Below, piece after piece: positions 45,229-52,692 of a stretch of 64,000 nt of DNA. The notes under the pieces were generated by a model. It did no database searches, was not told the origin of the DNA, and saw nothing but the letters and a program-made list of their open reading frames with translations. A program made the position numbers and the translations under genes. Each line of letters begins with the position of its first letter. Within the stretch, counting starts at the first letter, position 1. The stretch spans positions 174,867 through 238,866 of the forward strand of contig JACKDQ010000008.1 in assembly GCA_020633415.1 (NCBI GenBank). Direction: 5' to 3'. This DNA is from Deltaproteobacteria bacterium (GTDB taxonomy: Bacteria; Myxococcota_A; Polyangia; GCA-2747355).

Positions 45229-45395
45229 GCGTCGAGTTTACCGCTATTTGTCGACAGGCCAAACCGCCCCGATCAGCGGCATTCCGTGACGGCTCAACGC
45301 ATCGCTTGGCGATTGCCCTGACCTATCGGTTCGTGTAGGGTCGCGGCCCTCAGCCGGGGTCAGTTCCTGCGGGGTGTGGTGGATGCGATACAGCT

Positions 45396-45410
45396 GTGAA
45401 CCAAATTCAC
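45396..45410. promoter_or_regulatory. Candidate enhancer site for a sigma-54 activator
   Basis: GTGAA-N5-TTCAC, centred about 105 bases upstream of the predicted sigma-54 start site, the usual distance for NtrC-type activators. Arms are only five bases, so the match is suggestive. Confidence 0.3.
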
Positions 45411-45481
45411 GCTTTGGGCGAAATACGAGGCGATCGGTGCCCTAAGACGTGGTTTTTTATGACGGGCGAGGAACCTCGCTT

Positions 45482-45497
45482 TGGCACCAGTATTGCT
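45482..45497 (+). promoter_or_regulatory. Sigma-54 (RpoN) promoter
   Basis: TGGCAC-N5-TTGCT, an exact match to the -24/-12 consensus, with GG at 45483-45484 and GC at 45495-45496. Transcription would begin near 45508, 54 bases before the ATG of the transaminase fusion at 45562. Such promoters need an AAA+ activator, so expression should depend on a specific signal. Confidence 0.8.
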
Positions 45498-45561
45498 TAG
45501 CTGTGCGGCGATTTTTCTATGCAGCGGCGGCTGAGCGCTGAGGCGCATTTCTGAGGCTGGT

Positions 45562-47442
45562 ATGATCGACACCGCATTCCTGATGATCGATGGCGCACGC
45601 AGCGCCAAACACGCCCTGTGCTCGCTCGACGGCGAGCAACTGCTCTCTCGCACGATAAACCTGCTCGAGCAGAGCGGTCTGCGTCACATCGCGGTGATCG
45701 GTTGTAACGATGCACCAATTCACGAGGTTCGCTCCTCGATCAGCTTGCCCTCGCGGCTGGGCTGTCGGGTGAGTTGGCACCACGGCAGCAACGGATGGAA
45801 GCGGGCCTGTAAGCTGGCCGGCGCTGCTGCGCTCGTCGTTGAGGCCAATGTGCTGGTCGGCCCGCGCGTGTTCGCGACGGCGCTCGATCTGTTTGACGTC
45901 AACGCGCCCGCGTTGACCGGCGTTGTCGCGATCGACCACGATCTCTCGCGCTTGTTTGATCGGCGCGAGCTGCTGCCACTCGAGACCCGCGACGGCCGAT
46001 TGGTCGGGCTCTGCAGCGAAAACTACGATGCGGTACCGGTAGGCGTTGCGGTGATGCCGACCAGCGAACTTGAGCGCTGTGGTCCGGCCAGCCACGACGT
46101 GTTGCTCCAGCGCGCCCAGGCGGGCGGCCTAGTCTTGACGACCGTTGATGTTGGCGGTGGATGGTGGCAGCGGGTGACCTCGGCGGAGACCGCGCGTCAT
46201 GCCGACTGGTTGCTGCGCGCCTACGGCACGGATCTCGGTAGTCGCCGTTTTGTCGAGCAAGCTGCGGATCGTCGCGGAGAGCGCACCCTGCAGTGCGTGG
46301 AGGCGCTGCTTTCACAAAAGCACACCGAAAACAACGTGCTGATGAACCCCGGTCCAGTGTTGACCTCGCCGGCGGTAAAGAGCGCGCTTGTTCACCACGA
46401 TGTCTGTCATCGCGATCCGGACTACGCGCGTGTCGCCCGTCGTATCCAACACAAGTTGCGCTCCGTTTGCGCCGCTGGAGCCGATCACGAGGTGCTGCTA
46501 TTTAGTGGGTCGGGAACGGCGGCTCTTGAGGCAAGCATCTCGTCGATCGTACCCCCGACAAAGAAGCTGCTGGTCGTTTCCAATGGTGCGTTCGGCGAGC
46601 GTGCCGCCGAGATCGCGGCGTTGCATCAGATCGATGTGGTTTCTTTGCGCTACGAATGGGGTGAGCTGATCGATCCCGAGGCGATCGAGCGGCTGCTGAC
46701 GGCAGACCACGACATTGCGGCGGTTTCGCTTTGCCACCATGAGACCTCTGTTGGCATTCTCAATCCGGCTGCCGAGGTCGGGGCGATATGTCGTCGCCAC
46801 GATCGATTGCTGATCGTTGATGCCGTTTCTAGCCTTGGTGGTGAAGACATCCAGGTTGAGCGCGATCAAATCGATGTGCTGATCTCGAGCGCCAACAAGT
46901 GCTTGCACGCGATCAGCGGCGTATCGTTGGTTTGCGTCGATCCGCGGGTCTGGTCGCGCATCGCCGATGTTGCGCCGCGCGTCTACTACTTAGACCTGAA
47001 GCGCTACCGCGAACATCACATCCCGTTTACGCCGGCGGTCTCGAGTTTCTACGCGCTCGACGCCGCGCTCGACGAGGTTTTGCGCGGCGACGGCGTCAAA
47101 GGGCGCTTGCGCCGCTATCGACGGCTTAAGCGCCGTGTCAGCGCGGGCTTGGCCCGATTAGGTCTCAAGCCACTGACGGAAACCGGGCGCGAATCGCAAA
47201 CGATCTCGACGGTTGAGGTTCCCTCCGGCATCGAATTCAACGAGCTCTACGCCGGACTAAAGCGTCGTGGGTATGTGGTCTACGGCTGCAAAGCCCACTT
47301 GGCGGGTCGTTACTTCCAGGTCGCCAACATGGGCGCGTTGACCGACTCGATGGTTGACGGCTTCCTCGAAGCGCTGGCCGATGTGATCGAGCAAGGGCGG
47401 GCCGCGCGCGCGGGCTCCGTCATCGGACGCGCCGCCTCCTAG
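45562..47442 (+). CDS. Fused nucleotidyltransferase-like / AEP-transaminase-like protein
   Basis: 626 residues. Residues ~1-245 have a nucleotidyltransferase (pyrophosphorylase) fold in outline (FLMIDGARSAK..., LLSRTINLLEQSGLRHIAVIG), but the LxAGxGxR and PK motifs that bind and activate NTP are missing. Residues ~255-626 match 2-aminoethylphosphonate-pyruvate transaminase (PhnW/AEPT) of the class V aminotransferase group: NPGPVLTS near 270, SGSGTAALEAS, DAVSSLGGE and the PLP Lys446 in SSANKCLHAISG. Fusions of AEP transaminase to an active CTP:AEP cytidylyltransferase (PntC-AEPT) are known in phosphonate biosynthesis. No PepM or phosphonopyruvate decarboxylase is in the window. It could use another amino donor/acceptor. 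Expressed from a sigma-54 promoter; phosphoesterase gene six bases downstream. Confidence 0.85.
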   Translation: MIDTAFLMIDGARSAKHALCSLDGEQLLSRTINLLEQSGLRHIAVIGCNDAPIHEVRSSISLPSRLGCRVSWHHGSNGWKRACKLAGAAALVVEANVLVGPRVFATALDLFDVNAPALTGVVAIDHDLSRLFDRRELLPLETRDGRLVGLCSENYDAVPVGVAVMPTSELERCGPASHDVLLQRAQAGGLVLTTVDVGGGWWQRVTSAETARHADWLLRAYGTDLGSRRFVEQAADRRGERTLQCVEALLSQKHTENNVLMNPGPVLTSPAVKSALVHHDVCHRDPDYARVARRIQHKLRSVCAAGADHEVLLFSGSGTAALEASISSIVPPTKKLLVVSNGAFGERAAEIAALHQIDVVSLRYEWGELIDPEAIERLLTADHDIAAVSLCHHETSVGILNPAAEVGAICRRHDRLLIVDAVSSLGGEDIQVERDQIDVLISSANKCLHAISGVSLVCVDPRVWSRIADVAPRVYYLDLKRYREHHIPFTPAVSSFYALDAALDEVLRGDGVKGRLRRYRRLKRRVSAGLARLGLKPLTETGRESQTISTVEVPSGIEFNELYAGLKRRGYVVYGCKAHLAGRYFQVANMGALTDSMVDGFLEALADVIEQGRAARAGSVIGRAAS

Positions 47443-47447
47443 CGATC

Positions 47448-48323
47448 ATGCGGATCGCTCATTTTTCCGACATTCATGTGCTCGACCTGACCGGTGTGCG
47501 CCCGTGGGCTTTTGCCAACAAGCGCGCTGTTGGGGGGCTGAATTTGTTGCTCAGCCGCGCTCGCGAGTATTCGCAGCAAGTGCTTGCCCGACTGGTCGAC
47601 GACGTCAACCAACAGCGACCAGACCATATCCTGGTCTCGGGCGACATCAGTAACCTTTCCTTGCGCGCGGAGTTTGTGCGGGCCAGGGAGATCCTCGATC
47701 GGCTGAGCTTGCCGCCCAGCGAAGTGACACTCGTTCCCGGCAACCATGATTGCTATACCCGCTCAGCCAAGCGTCGTGACGACTTCAGCGATGTCTTTGC
47801 GCCCTATTTGCGCGGTGATTTCGTTGCCGGCGACCGCGTCGAGTGGCCGTTTTTGCGCATTCGTGGCGATTTGGCGCTGGTGGCGATCAATACCGCGCAC
47901 CCGTCGCTGCCGTTGCTGGCGGTGGGCACCGTCGGCGAACGCCAACGCCAGGCCGTCGCTCGGTTGCTCGCCGACGAACGCGTTGCCGACCGATTTCGGC
48001 TGGTGATGTTGCACCACCCGCCTCACGTGGCCAACGCTCATTGGCACAACCGACTGACCGATAGCGACAAGTTCGTCGAGATGCTGTCCGAAGCCGGCGC
48101 CGAGTTGCTGATTCATGGTCATCTGCACCGAACGCTGCGTCACCAGATCGAGAGCCGTCACGGTCAGATTCCGGTGGTAGGTGTGAACTCGGGCAGCTGG
48201 CTGAGCCCCAAAGACGCTACGCGCCGCGCGCGCTACAACATCTATCAGATCGAAGGGCGTCAGCTGGTGCGAATCGAACAGCGCAGCTACCACCCAGATG
48301 CCGACGCGTTTATCGCGGACTAG
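47448..48323 (+). CDS. Calcineurin-like metallophosphoesterase
   Basis: 291 residues. All five metallophosphoesterase motifs are present: FSDIHV (Asp8, His10), GDISN, GNHDC, LHHPP and IHGHLHR, so a dinuclear-metal hydrolase is expected. No signal peptide. ATG lies six bases after the transaminase fusion stop, under the same sigma-54 promoter. The substrate could be a phosphodiester such as a nucleotide-linked intermediate; I cannot tell. The 3' end overlaps the treZ-like gene by 14 bp tail-to-tail. Confidence 0.9.
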   Translation: MRIAHFSDIHVLDLTGVRPWAFANKRAVGGLNLLLSRAREYSQQVLARLVDDVNQQRPDHILVSGDISNLSLRAEFVRAREILDRLSLPPSEVTLVPGNHDCYTRSAKRRDDFSDVFAPYLRGDFVAGDRVEWPFLRIRGDLALVAINTAHPSLPLLAVGTVGERQRQAVARLLADERVADRFRLVMLHHPPHVANAHWHNRLTDSDKFVEMLSEAGAELLIHGHLHRTLRHQIESRHGQIPVVGVNSGSWLSPKDATRRARYNIYQIEGRQLVRIEQRSYHPDADAFIAD

Positions 48324-50058
48324 CCGCGTTTTGCCGGCGAAGCTGCGTGCAGTTGGCGGGCAGAGAAGCTGCAGCAGCGGTCTGGTCACTGCAGCTGCTG
48401 AGCAGCAGCTCCCCGGTCGCTTCGACGAGGTCAACGGCTGTTGCGCTGAGGTTGAGCAGTAGCAGGTAGCCATCGGTGTCGGTGCGGATTTCGACGCGAT
48501 AGAGCTGGCCTTGCACCGAGCAGTTCAGGTCGCCAAAACGGAGGGCACGCCCGCGATAGATCTGCCGGCGCAGCTTCAAGGTCGCGCGGGTTTGCTGGAG
48601 TTGCTCGTCGTCGATCTGCCGCCAGTCAAGCTTTGAACGCAAAAATGCTTGGGCAGTGTTCGCCGCCGGGCCAGGAGCGTCAGCACCGGGATGTTCGGCG
48701 AACTCACGCCGACGCGAGCGCGCGATGCGGTTGCCCAACGCTGGGGAAAAGTCACAAAAGAAAAAGAACGGTGTGCGCGCGGCAAACTCGTCGCCCATAA
48801 AGAGCAGTGTCGGCGAAGGGTAGAGCAAGCAAAACATCTGCAGCGCTCGGCTACGTTGTACGGGCAACAAGGCGGCCAGGCGTTGGCCATCGAGCCGGTT
48901 GCCGGCCGTATCGTGGTTTTGCAGAAATGGCACGACACTGCTCGGTGCACGCGGTACGGGTTGATCGCCCCGGTCGATTGGGCAGCTACGCCCGCTCGCT
49001 AGCGCGTGGACCAAGCGCGTGGCTGGGTCGGAGTAGCGCCGATAGACACCGCGCCGCTCGCCGGTCGCCAAGCGATAGATGCACCGTCCGTGGTCGAAAC
49101 AAAGCTGCGCGACCTCAACGGCGGACTTGTGCCGGCCAAGGTGCGCCGACTCGTCGTCGTCCGACTCCAAAACAAACCAGGTTGGGCGGGGACCCCTCAG
49201 CTCGTCGGCCCGCTCGATCATTTGCTGTAGGTGTGGTCCTCGATGAGCGCGTGCGATCGCATCGAAGGCATCGAGACGGAAACCATCGATGTCGAAAACG
49301 CTCAGCCAGTGTTCGACAACAGCCGCGAAATAGGCCCGCACCATCGCGCTGGAAAAGCGTGGTGGTGGCCCCCACGGGGTACGTCGGTGCGGATCAAAGA
49401 ACCCACGGGCAAGCTGCCACATCGCGTTGCCCTCGGGCCCAAAGTGATTGGTTACTAGATCGAGGATCACCGCAAGGCCCCGTCGGTGCGCTTCGGCGAC
49501 CAGCCGCTGCAAGTCGCGCGGGGTGCCGTAGCTGGCCGGTGGTGCAAAGTGCGCCACGCCGTCGTAGCCCCAGTTGCGCGCTCCGGGGAATGCGCAAAGT
49601 GGCATCAGCTCGATCACATCGATGCCGAGCGTCGCCAGGTGATCGAGCCGCTCGATCGCCGCGCGATAGGTCCCGGGTCCGGTAAAAGCGCCAACATGTA
49701 GTTCGTAGATCGTTGCCGTCGCAAACGGACGCGGTGCAAACGTCCGATCGCGCGGAGGGGGGCGCAGGCGTAGCAGCTCGGACCAACCGAGCGGGCCATC
49801 GGGCAGCCAGTGAGCTGCCGGGTCGGGCAGCGGTGGCCCGCCGTCGCGAGCAAAGGCGTAGCGCAGCCCGGCAGGCGGGCGCCGTACCTCTGCGCGAAAG
49901 ACCTCGTCGTTGCCGCGCGCCATCGGCAGAGTGTGCTCGTCGCCCGCGGCGCGCAGCCAAAGGTCTACCCGGCGCGCGCGCGGTGCCCAGAGCTGCAATT
50001 GAACGGTTTGGCGATCGATCCAGCGCGGACCGAAGGTCCCGCGAAGGTTCTCAGCCAC
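48310..50058 (-). CDS. treZ: Malto-oligosyltrehalose trehalohydrolase (TreZ-like, GH13)
   Basis: 582 residues. An N-terminal E-set domain (VQLQLWAPRARRVDLWLRA) precedes a GH13 barrel: VTNH region at ~202-205, nucleophile Asp263 in GFRLDAFDAI, acid/base Glu298 in FVLESD, and Asp383 in QNHDTAGNR. The last matches the TreZ form of region IV. TreZ releases trehalose from maltooligosyl trehalose made by TreY; TreY and TreS are not in the window. Its start overlaps the glgA stop by eight bases, so the two are co-expressed. A branching-enzyme-like role (GlgB) is less likely given QNHDxxGNR. Confidence 0.85.
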   Translation of the reverse strand: MAENLRGTFGPRWIDRQTVQLQLWAPRARRVDLWLRAAGDEHTLPMARGNDEVFRAEVRRPPAGLRYAFARDGGPPLPDPAAHWLPDGPLGWSELLRLRPPPRDRTFAPRPFATATIYELHVGAFTGPGTYRAAIERLDHLATLGIDVIELMPLCAFPGARNWGYDGVAHFAPPASYGTPRDLQRLVAEAHRRGLAVILDLVTNHFGPEGNAMWQLARGFFDPHRRTPWGPPPRFSSAMVRAYFAAVVEHWLSVFDIDGFRLDAFDAIARAHRGPHLQQMIERADELRGPRPTWFVLESDDDESAHLGRHKSAVEVAQLCFDHGRCIYRLATGERRGVYRRYSDPATRLVHALASGRSCPIDRGDQPVPRAPSSVVPFLQNHDTAGNRLDGQRLAALLPVQRSRALQMFCLLYPSPTLLFMGDEFAARTPFFFFCDFSPALGNRIARSRRREFAEHPGADAPGPAANTAQAFLRSKLDWRQIDDEQLQQTRATLKLRRQIYRGRALRFGDLNCSVQGQLYRVEIRTDTDGYLLLLNLSATAVDLVEATGELLLSSCSDQTAAAASLPANCTQLRRQNAASPR

Positions 50059-51511
50059 CGTGTCTTCTCACGACGGCCAGCCGGTAGAGGTATTCGTAGG
50101 TCGCCGATGCGCGGGTCCAGCTGTGGTCGAGCGTCATCGCGCGAGCGATCGCTTCGCGAAATCGCGTCTTATCTTTGCGATACATGTCCGTCGCTGCGCG
50201 GACCGCGCCGAGCATCGCCTCAGCGGTCGCTTCGCCAAAGAGAAACCCCGTCCCCTGGGTCGGGTCAGATTGCAGTGGCCGGACCGTGTCAACCAGCCCA
50301 CCGGTGGCCCGTACGATCGGCAGTGTGCCATAGCGCTGGCTATACATCTGATTGAGCCCGCACGGCTCCCAGCGCGACGGCATTAGAAACAAGTCGCTGC
50401 CGGCTTCGATCAAGTGAGCGCGCGCCTCATCGAATTCAAGCCAGACCTTGAATCTGCCGGTAAGGCGTTGTGCGACTTGAGCAAAGGCGCGTTCGAGCTC
50501 GGGCTGTCCCGAGCCCAGTACGACCAACTGTGCTCCGATTTTGGCGATCTCATCCGCGGCCTCGATGATTAGATCGCTTCCCTTTTGCCGGTCGATCCGC
50601 GAAACCACGCCGATCAGCGGCGTTTCCAGTTCGGCCGGCAATCCCGCTTGGCGCTGCAGCTCGGCCTTGCAGAAGGCCTTTCCACTCAGCGCGTCCTTGT
50701 CATAGGTCTTGGGCAACAGGCGGTCGCTGCGTGGGTTCCAGATCGTTTGGTCGATCCCATTGAGCACGCCGAACAGGTCGGTCGCTCGACTGCGCAGCAG
50801 GTGCTGCAAGCCTTCTCCATACTGATCGGCTTGAATCTGCTTGGCGTAGTGCGGCGAAACTGTGCTTAGGATCGTGGCGTGCTGCACGGCACCGGCCATC
50901 AGGTTGATCGCGTTGTCGCGGGCCAGTCCCAGGTGTTCGGCGTTTGCACCGCCCAGTTCCAACTGCCGCAGCTGCTCGGTGGAAAACCATCCCTGGTAAG
51001 CGATGTTGTGGATGGTGAACAACGTCGCGGCGTGGCTGAGCTGCTGGGGGAGACGGCGTGTGTTGAGGTAGATCGGCAACAGGGCGGTCTGCCAATCGTG
51101 GCAGTGAAAAACGTCGGGCCACCAGCCAATTAGTTTTCCCAACTCGATCGCGGCCGTGTTCAGCAAGGCGAAGCGTTGAGCGTTGTCGTCGTAGCTCTCA
51201 CCCGGCGGGCCGTACAGATAGGGGCGGTCGTAGAACGACTTGCACTCGAGCAGGTAGACCGGCAGATCGCTCGACGCCAGCTGCCTCAGTCCGACCTGAC
51301 GCGTTTCGCCGCCGAAACGGATGCTCCATGCTTGTGGCCCGCTTAGGTCTTGTCGCGGGATCCAACCGTAGCAAGGCATCAGCAGGCGCGCGTCGACGCC
51401 GCGTTTGCGCAATCGGGGCAAGAGCGCACCAACGACGTCGCCGAGGCCGCCGGACTTGGCCCAAGGTGCCGCTTCAGCAGCGAGGAGTAGTACGCGGAGC
51501 GGCCGGGTCAT
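50051..51511 (-). CDS. glgA: Glycogen synthase
   Basis: 486 residues, the usual GlgA length, GT5 family. The ADP-glucose-binding KSGGLGDVVGALP (Lys19) opens the N-terminal Rossmann domain; later HCHDWQTALLP, TIHNIAYQG, VLNGIDQTIWNP and the C-terminal EPCGLNQMYSQRYGTLPI are all typical. It extends alpha-1,4-glucan from ADP-glucose (possibly UDP-glucose). Overlap with treZ suggests storage glucan is linked to trehalose production; the branching enzyme and ADP-glucose pyrophosphorylase are not nearby. Confidence 0.95.
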   Translation of the reverse strand: MTRPLRVLLLAAEAAPWAKSGGLGDVVGALLPRLRKRGVDARLLMPCYGWIPRQDLSGPQAWSIRFGGETRQVGLRQLASSDLPVYLLECKSFYDRPYLYGPPGESYDDNAQRFALLNTAAIELGKLIGWWPDVFHCHDWQTALLPIYLNTRRLPQQLSHAATLFTIHNIAYQGWFSTEQLRQLELGGANAEHLGLARDNAINLMAGAVQHATILSTVSPHYAKQIQADQYGEGLQHLLRSRATDLFGVLNGIDQTIWNPRSDRLLPKTYDKDALSGKAFCKAELQRQAGLPAELETPLIGVVSRIDRQKGSDLIIEAADEIAKIGAQLVVLGSGQPELERAFAQVAQRLTGRFKVWLEFDEARAHLIEAGSDLFLMPSRWEPCGLNQMYSQRYGTLPIVRATGGLVDTVRPLQSDPTQGTGFLFGEATAEAMLGAVRAATDMYRKDKTRFREAIARAMTLDHSWTRASATYEYLYRLAVVRRHGG

Positions 51512-51572
51512 CTACAGCAGTGTTAACCCAGGCGGCGAAGGCATTCAAGCGATCGGGCGATCGAGGCAAGGT

Positions 51573-52424
51573 TCAAGCGACGATGCTGGCGTAGCCGACG
51601 AAGCTTTCGGACGGCAGTAGCTCGCAGGATTGACGGTGGCGCAGTAGGGTCGGTCGGGGAGCGGCGGTCAGTGACGCGCAGCGCAGTGCCGCAGCCGCTG
51701 CGCCGGGGCAGCACGCGCTAAACTTGGCCAGCGCGTGGTGAACCATCGTGCGGTGATCGCCATTGAGCGCCGCATCGATGAACGCGCGATCGTTGTGCTG
51801 GCGCGCCCAGCGTTCAGCCTCTGCGCCCAACCCATGAGGCATAAAATCGTAGTTGGGGCCGTAGTGGGTAAGGTCGGTCGATCCGATGAAGACAGCTTCC
51901 CGCCTCCGTCGCTGGCAGGCGTTAGCCACAGCTTCGGAAATTCGTTCCACCCATTCTTCTTCGGGGGGGGCACCGATGTGGACCAGTCGCGCGCTCGGCA
52001 ATAGCGCGCGCAGCATCGGTAGGGTTACTTCGGTCGCGTGGTCCTGGCTATGGTTGTCTACATCTTCAACGCGTGCGGTTGGCAATGCCGCGGCGATCTC
52101 TTGGGCGAGTTCCGTATCGCCGGCGATCTCGCCCAGCGGCGTCTCGAAGCTGGCATCGACCATCAACGTGGCCGGATTGCCCGGCGGCAAATGGCCGGCA
52201 AACAGCACAACGGTTTCGACGCGTGTCTCGCGCAGCGCGGCGATTGCCTCATAGGCTAGCTGTCCCGAAAATACCCAGGCCGCATGAGGGACGATCGCAG
52301 CGCGAAAGGGGTGCGAAGTGTCCGGACGAATCGCACCTCGCTCGAAATTAGCCAATTCGCTTTCGCAGCATCTAGCCTCGCTCGGGTACCACGGCTTGCC
52401 AAAGTTGGCTCGGCGTATCGGCAT
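51573..52424 (-). CDS. MEMO-family protein (AmmeMemoRadiSam component B-like)
   Basis: 283 residues from ATG 52424. The MEMO family pattern is visible: VPHAAWVFSGQLAYEA with a metal-site His, a NHSQDHATEVTLPML stretch, GSTDLTHYGPNYDF, and CCPGAAAAALRCA near the C-terminus in place of the CGxGP of related proteins. Relatives include human MEMO1 and class III extradiol dioxygenases; the bacterial AmmeMemoRadiSam system pairs it with AMMECR1 and a radical SAM protein, neither of which is in the window. Biochemical role unknown. It stops 61 bp upstream of glgA on the same strand and is divergent from the double cNMP-domain gene. Confidence 0.85.
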   Translation of the reverse strand: MPIRRANFGKPWYPSEARCCESELANFERGAIRPDTSHPFRAAIVPHAAWVFSGQLAYEAIAALRETRVETVVLFAGHLPPGNPATLMVDASFETPLGEIAGDTELAQEIAAALPTARVEDVDNHSQDHATEVTLPMLRALLPSARLVHIGAPPEEEWVERISEAVANACQRRRREAVFIGSTDLTHYGPNYDFMPHGLGAEAERWARQHNDRAFIDAALNGDHRTMVHHALAKFSACCPGAAAAALRCASLTAAPRPTLLRHRQSCELLPSESFVGYASIVA

Positions 52425-52511
52425 GCCGCCATCTTGGCAAACCAGCGAGCGGATTCCCAGACACGGATCGCTGGCGCTTGGCCGCCCCAACGCGACGCCG
52501 TCGTCGGTCCT

Positions 52512-52606
52512 AATATCATTGCGTGTTTCGGTACTATATTAAGTGGAATATACTAAATATATAGACCTGTAGGGCGATCATGGCATCGATATATTAAGTA
52601 TATTTT
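52512..52606. promoter_or_regulatory. AT-rich island with repeated TATATTAAGT
   Basis: An AT-rich stretch between the divergent MEMO and double-cNMP genes, in sharp contrast to the flanks. TATATTAAGT occurs at 52535-52544 and 52590-52599 (55 bases apart). The first is part of an inverted repeat TATATT-N6-AATATA (52535-52552). Likely operator or promoter-upstream region. Confidence 0.5.
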
Positions 52607-52621
52607 GCCTACCAAGGCGGC

Positions 52622-52650
52622 TTGGGGCCAGTGGCGCCCTGCGCTATAGT
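52622..52650 (+). promoter_or_regulatory. Sigma-70-like promoter of the double-cNMP gene
   Basis: TTGGGG at 52622-52627, 17-bp spacer, TATAGT at 52645-52650. Start of transcription near 52657 and ATG at 52693 with GGAG nine bases upstream. The -10 box is strong for this GC content. Confidence 0.65.
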
Positions 52651-52692
52651 GGGTCCCTGGACCAAAACTGCCGTATTTTGGAGCGTCTGGCG

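Larger units (their letters stand above)
45229..45561. other. Intergenic control region of the transaminase fusion gene
   Basis: 333 bp between the divergent amidase and transaminase-fusion genes, with no supported gene. It holds a near-perfect sigma-54 promoter (45482-45497), a 14-bp dyad just before it (GCGAGG-AA-CCTCGC, 45466-45479), an inverted repeat GTGAA-N5-TTCAC at 45396-45410, about 105 bases before the predicted start, and a weaker sigma-70-like pair TTGCCC (45313-45318) / TAGGGT (45336-45341). Confidence 0.6.
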
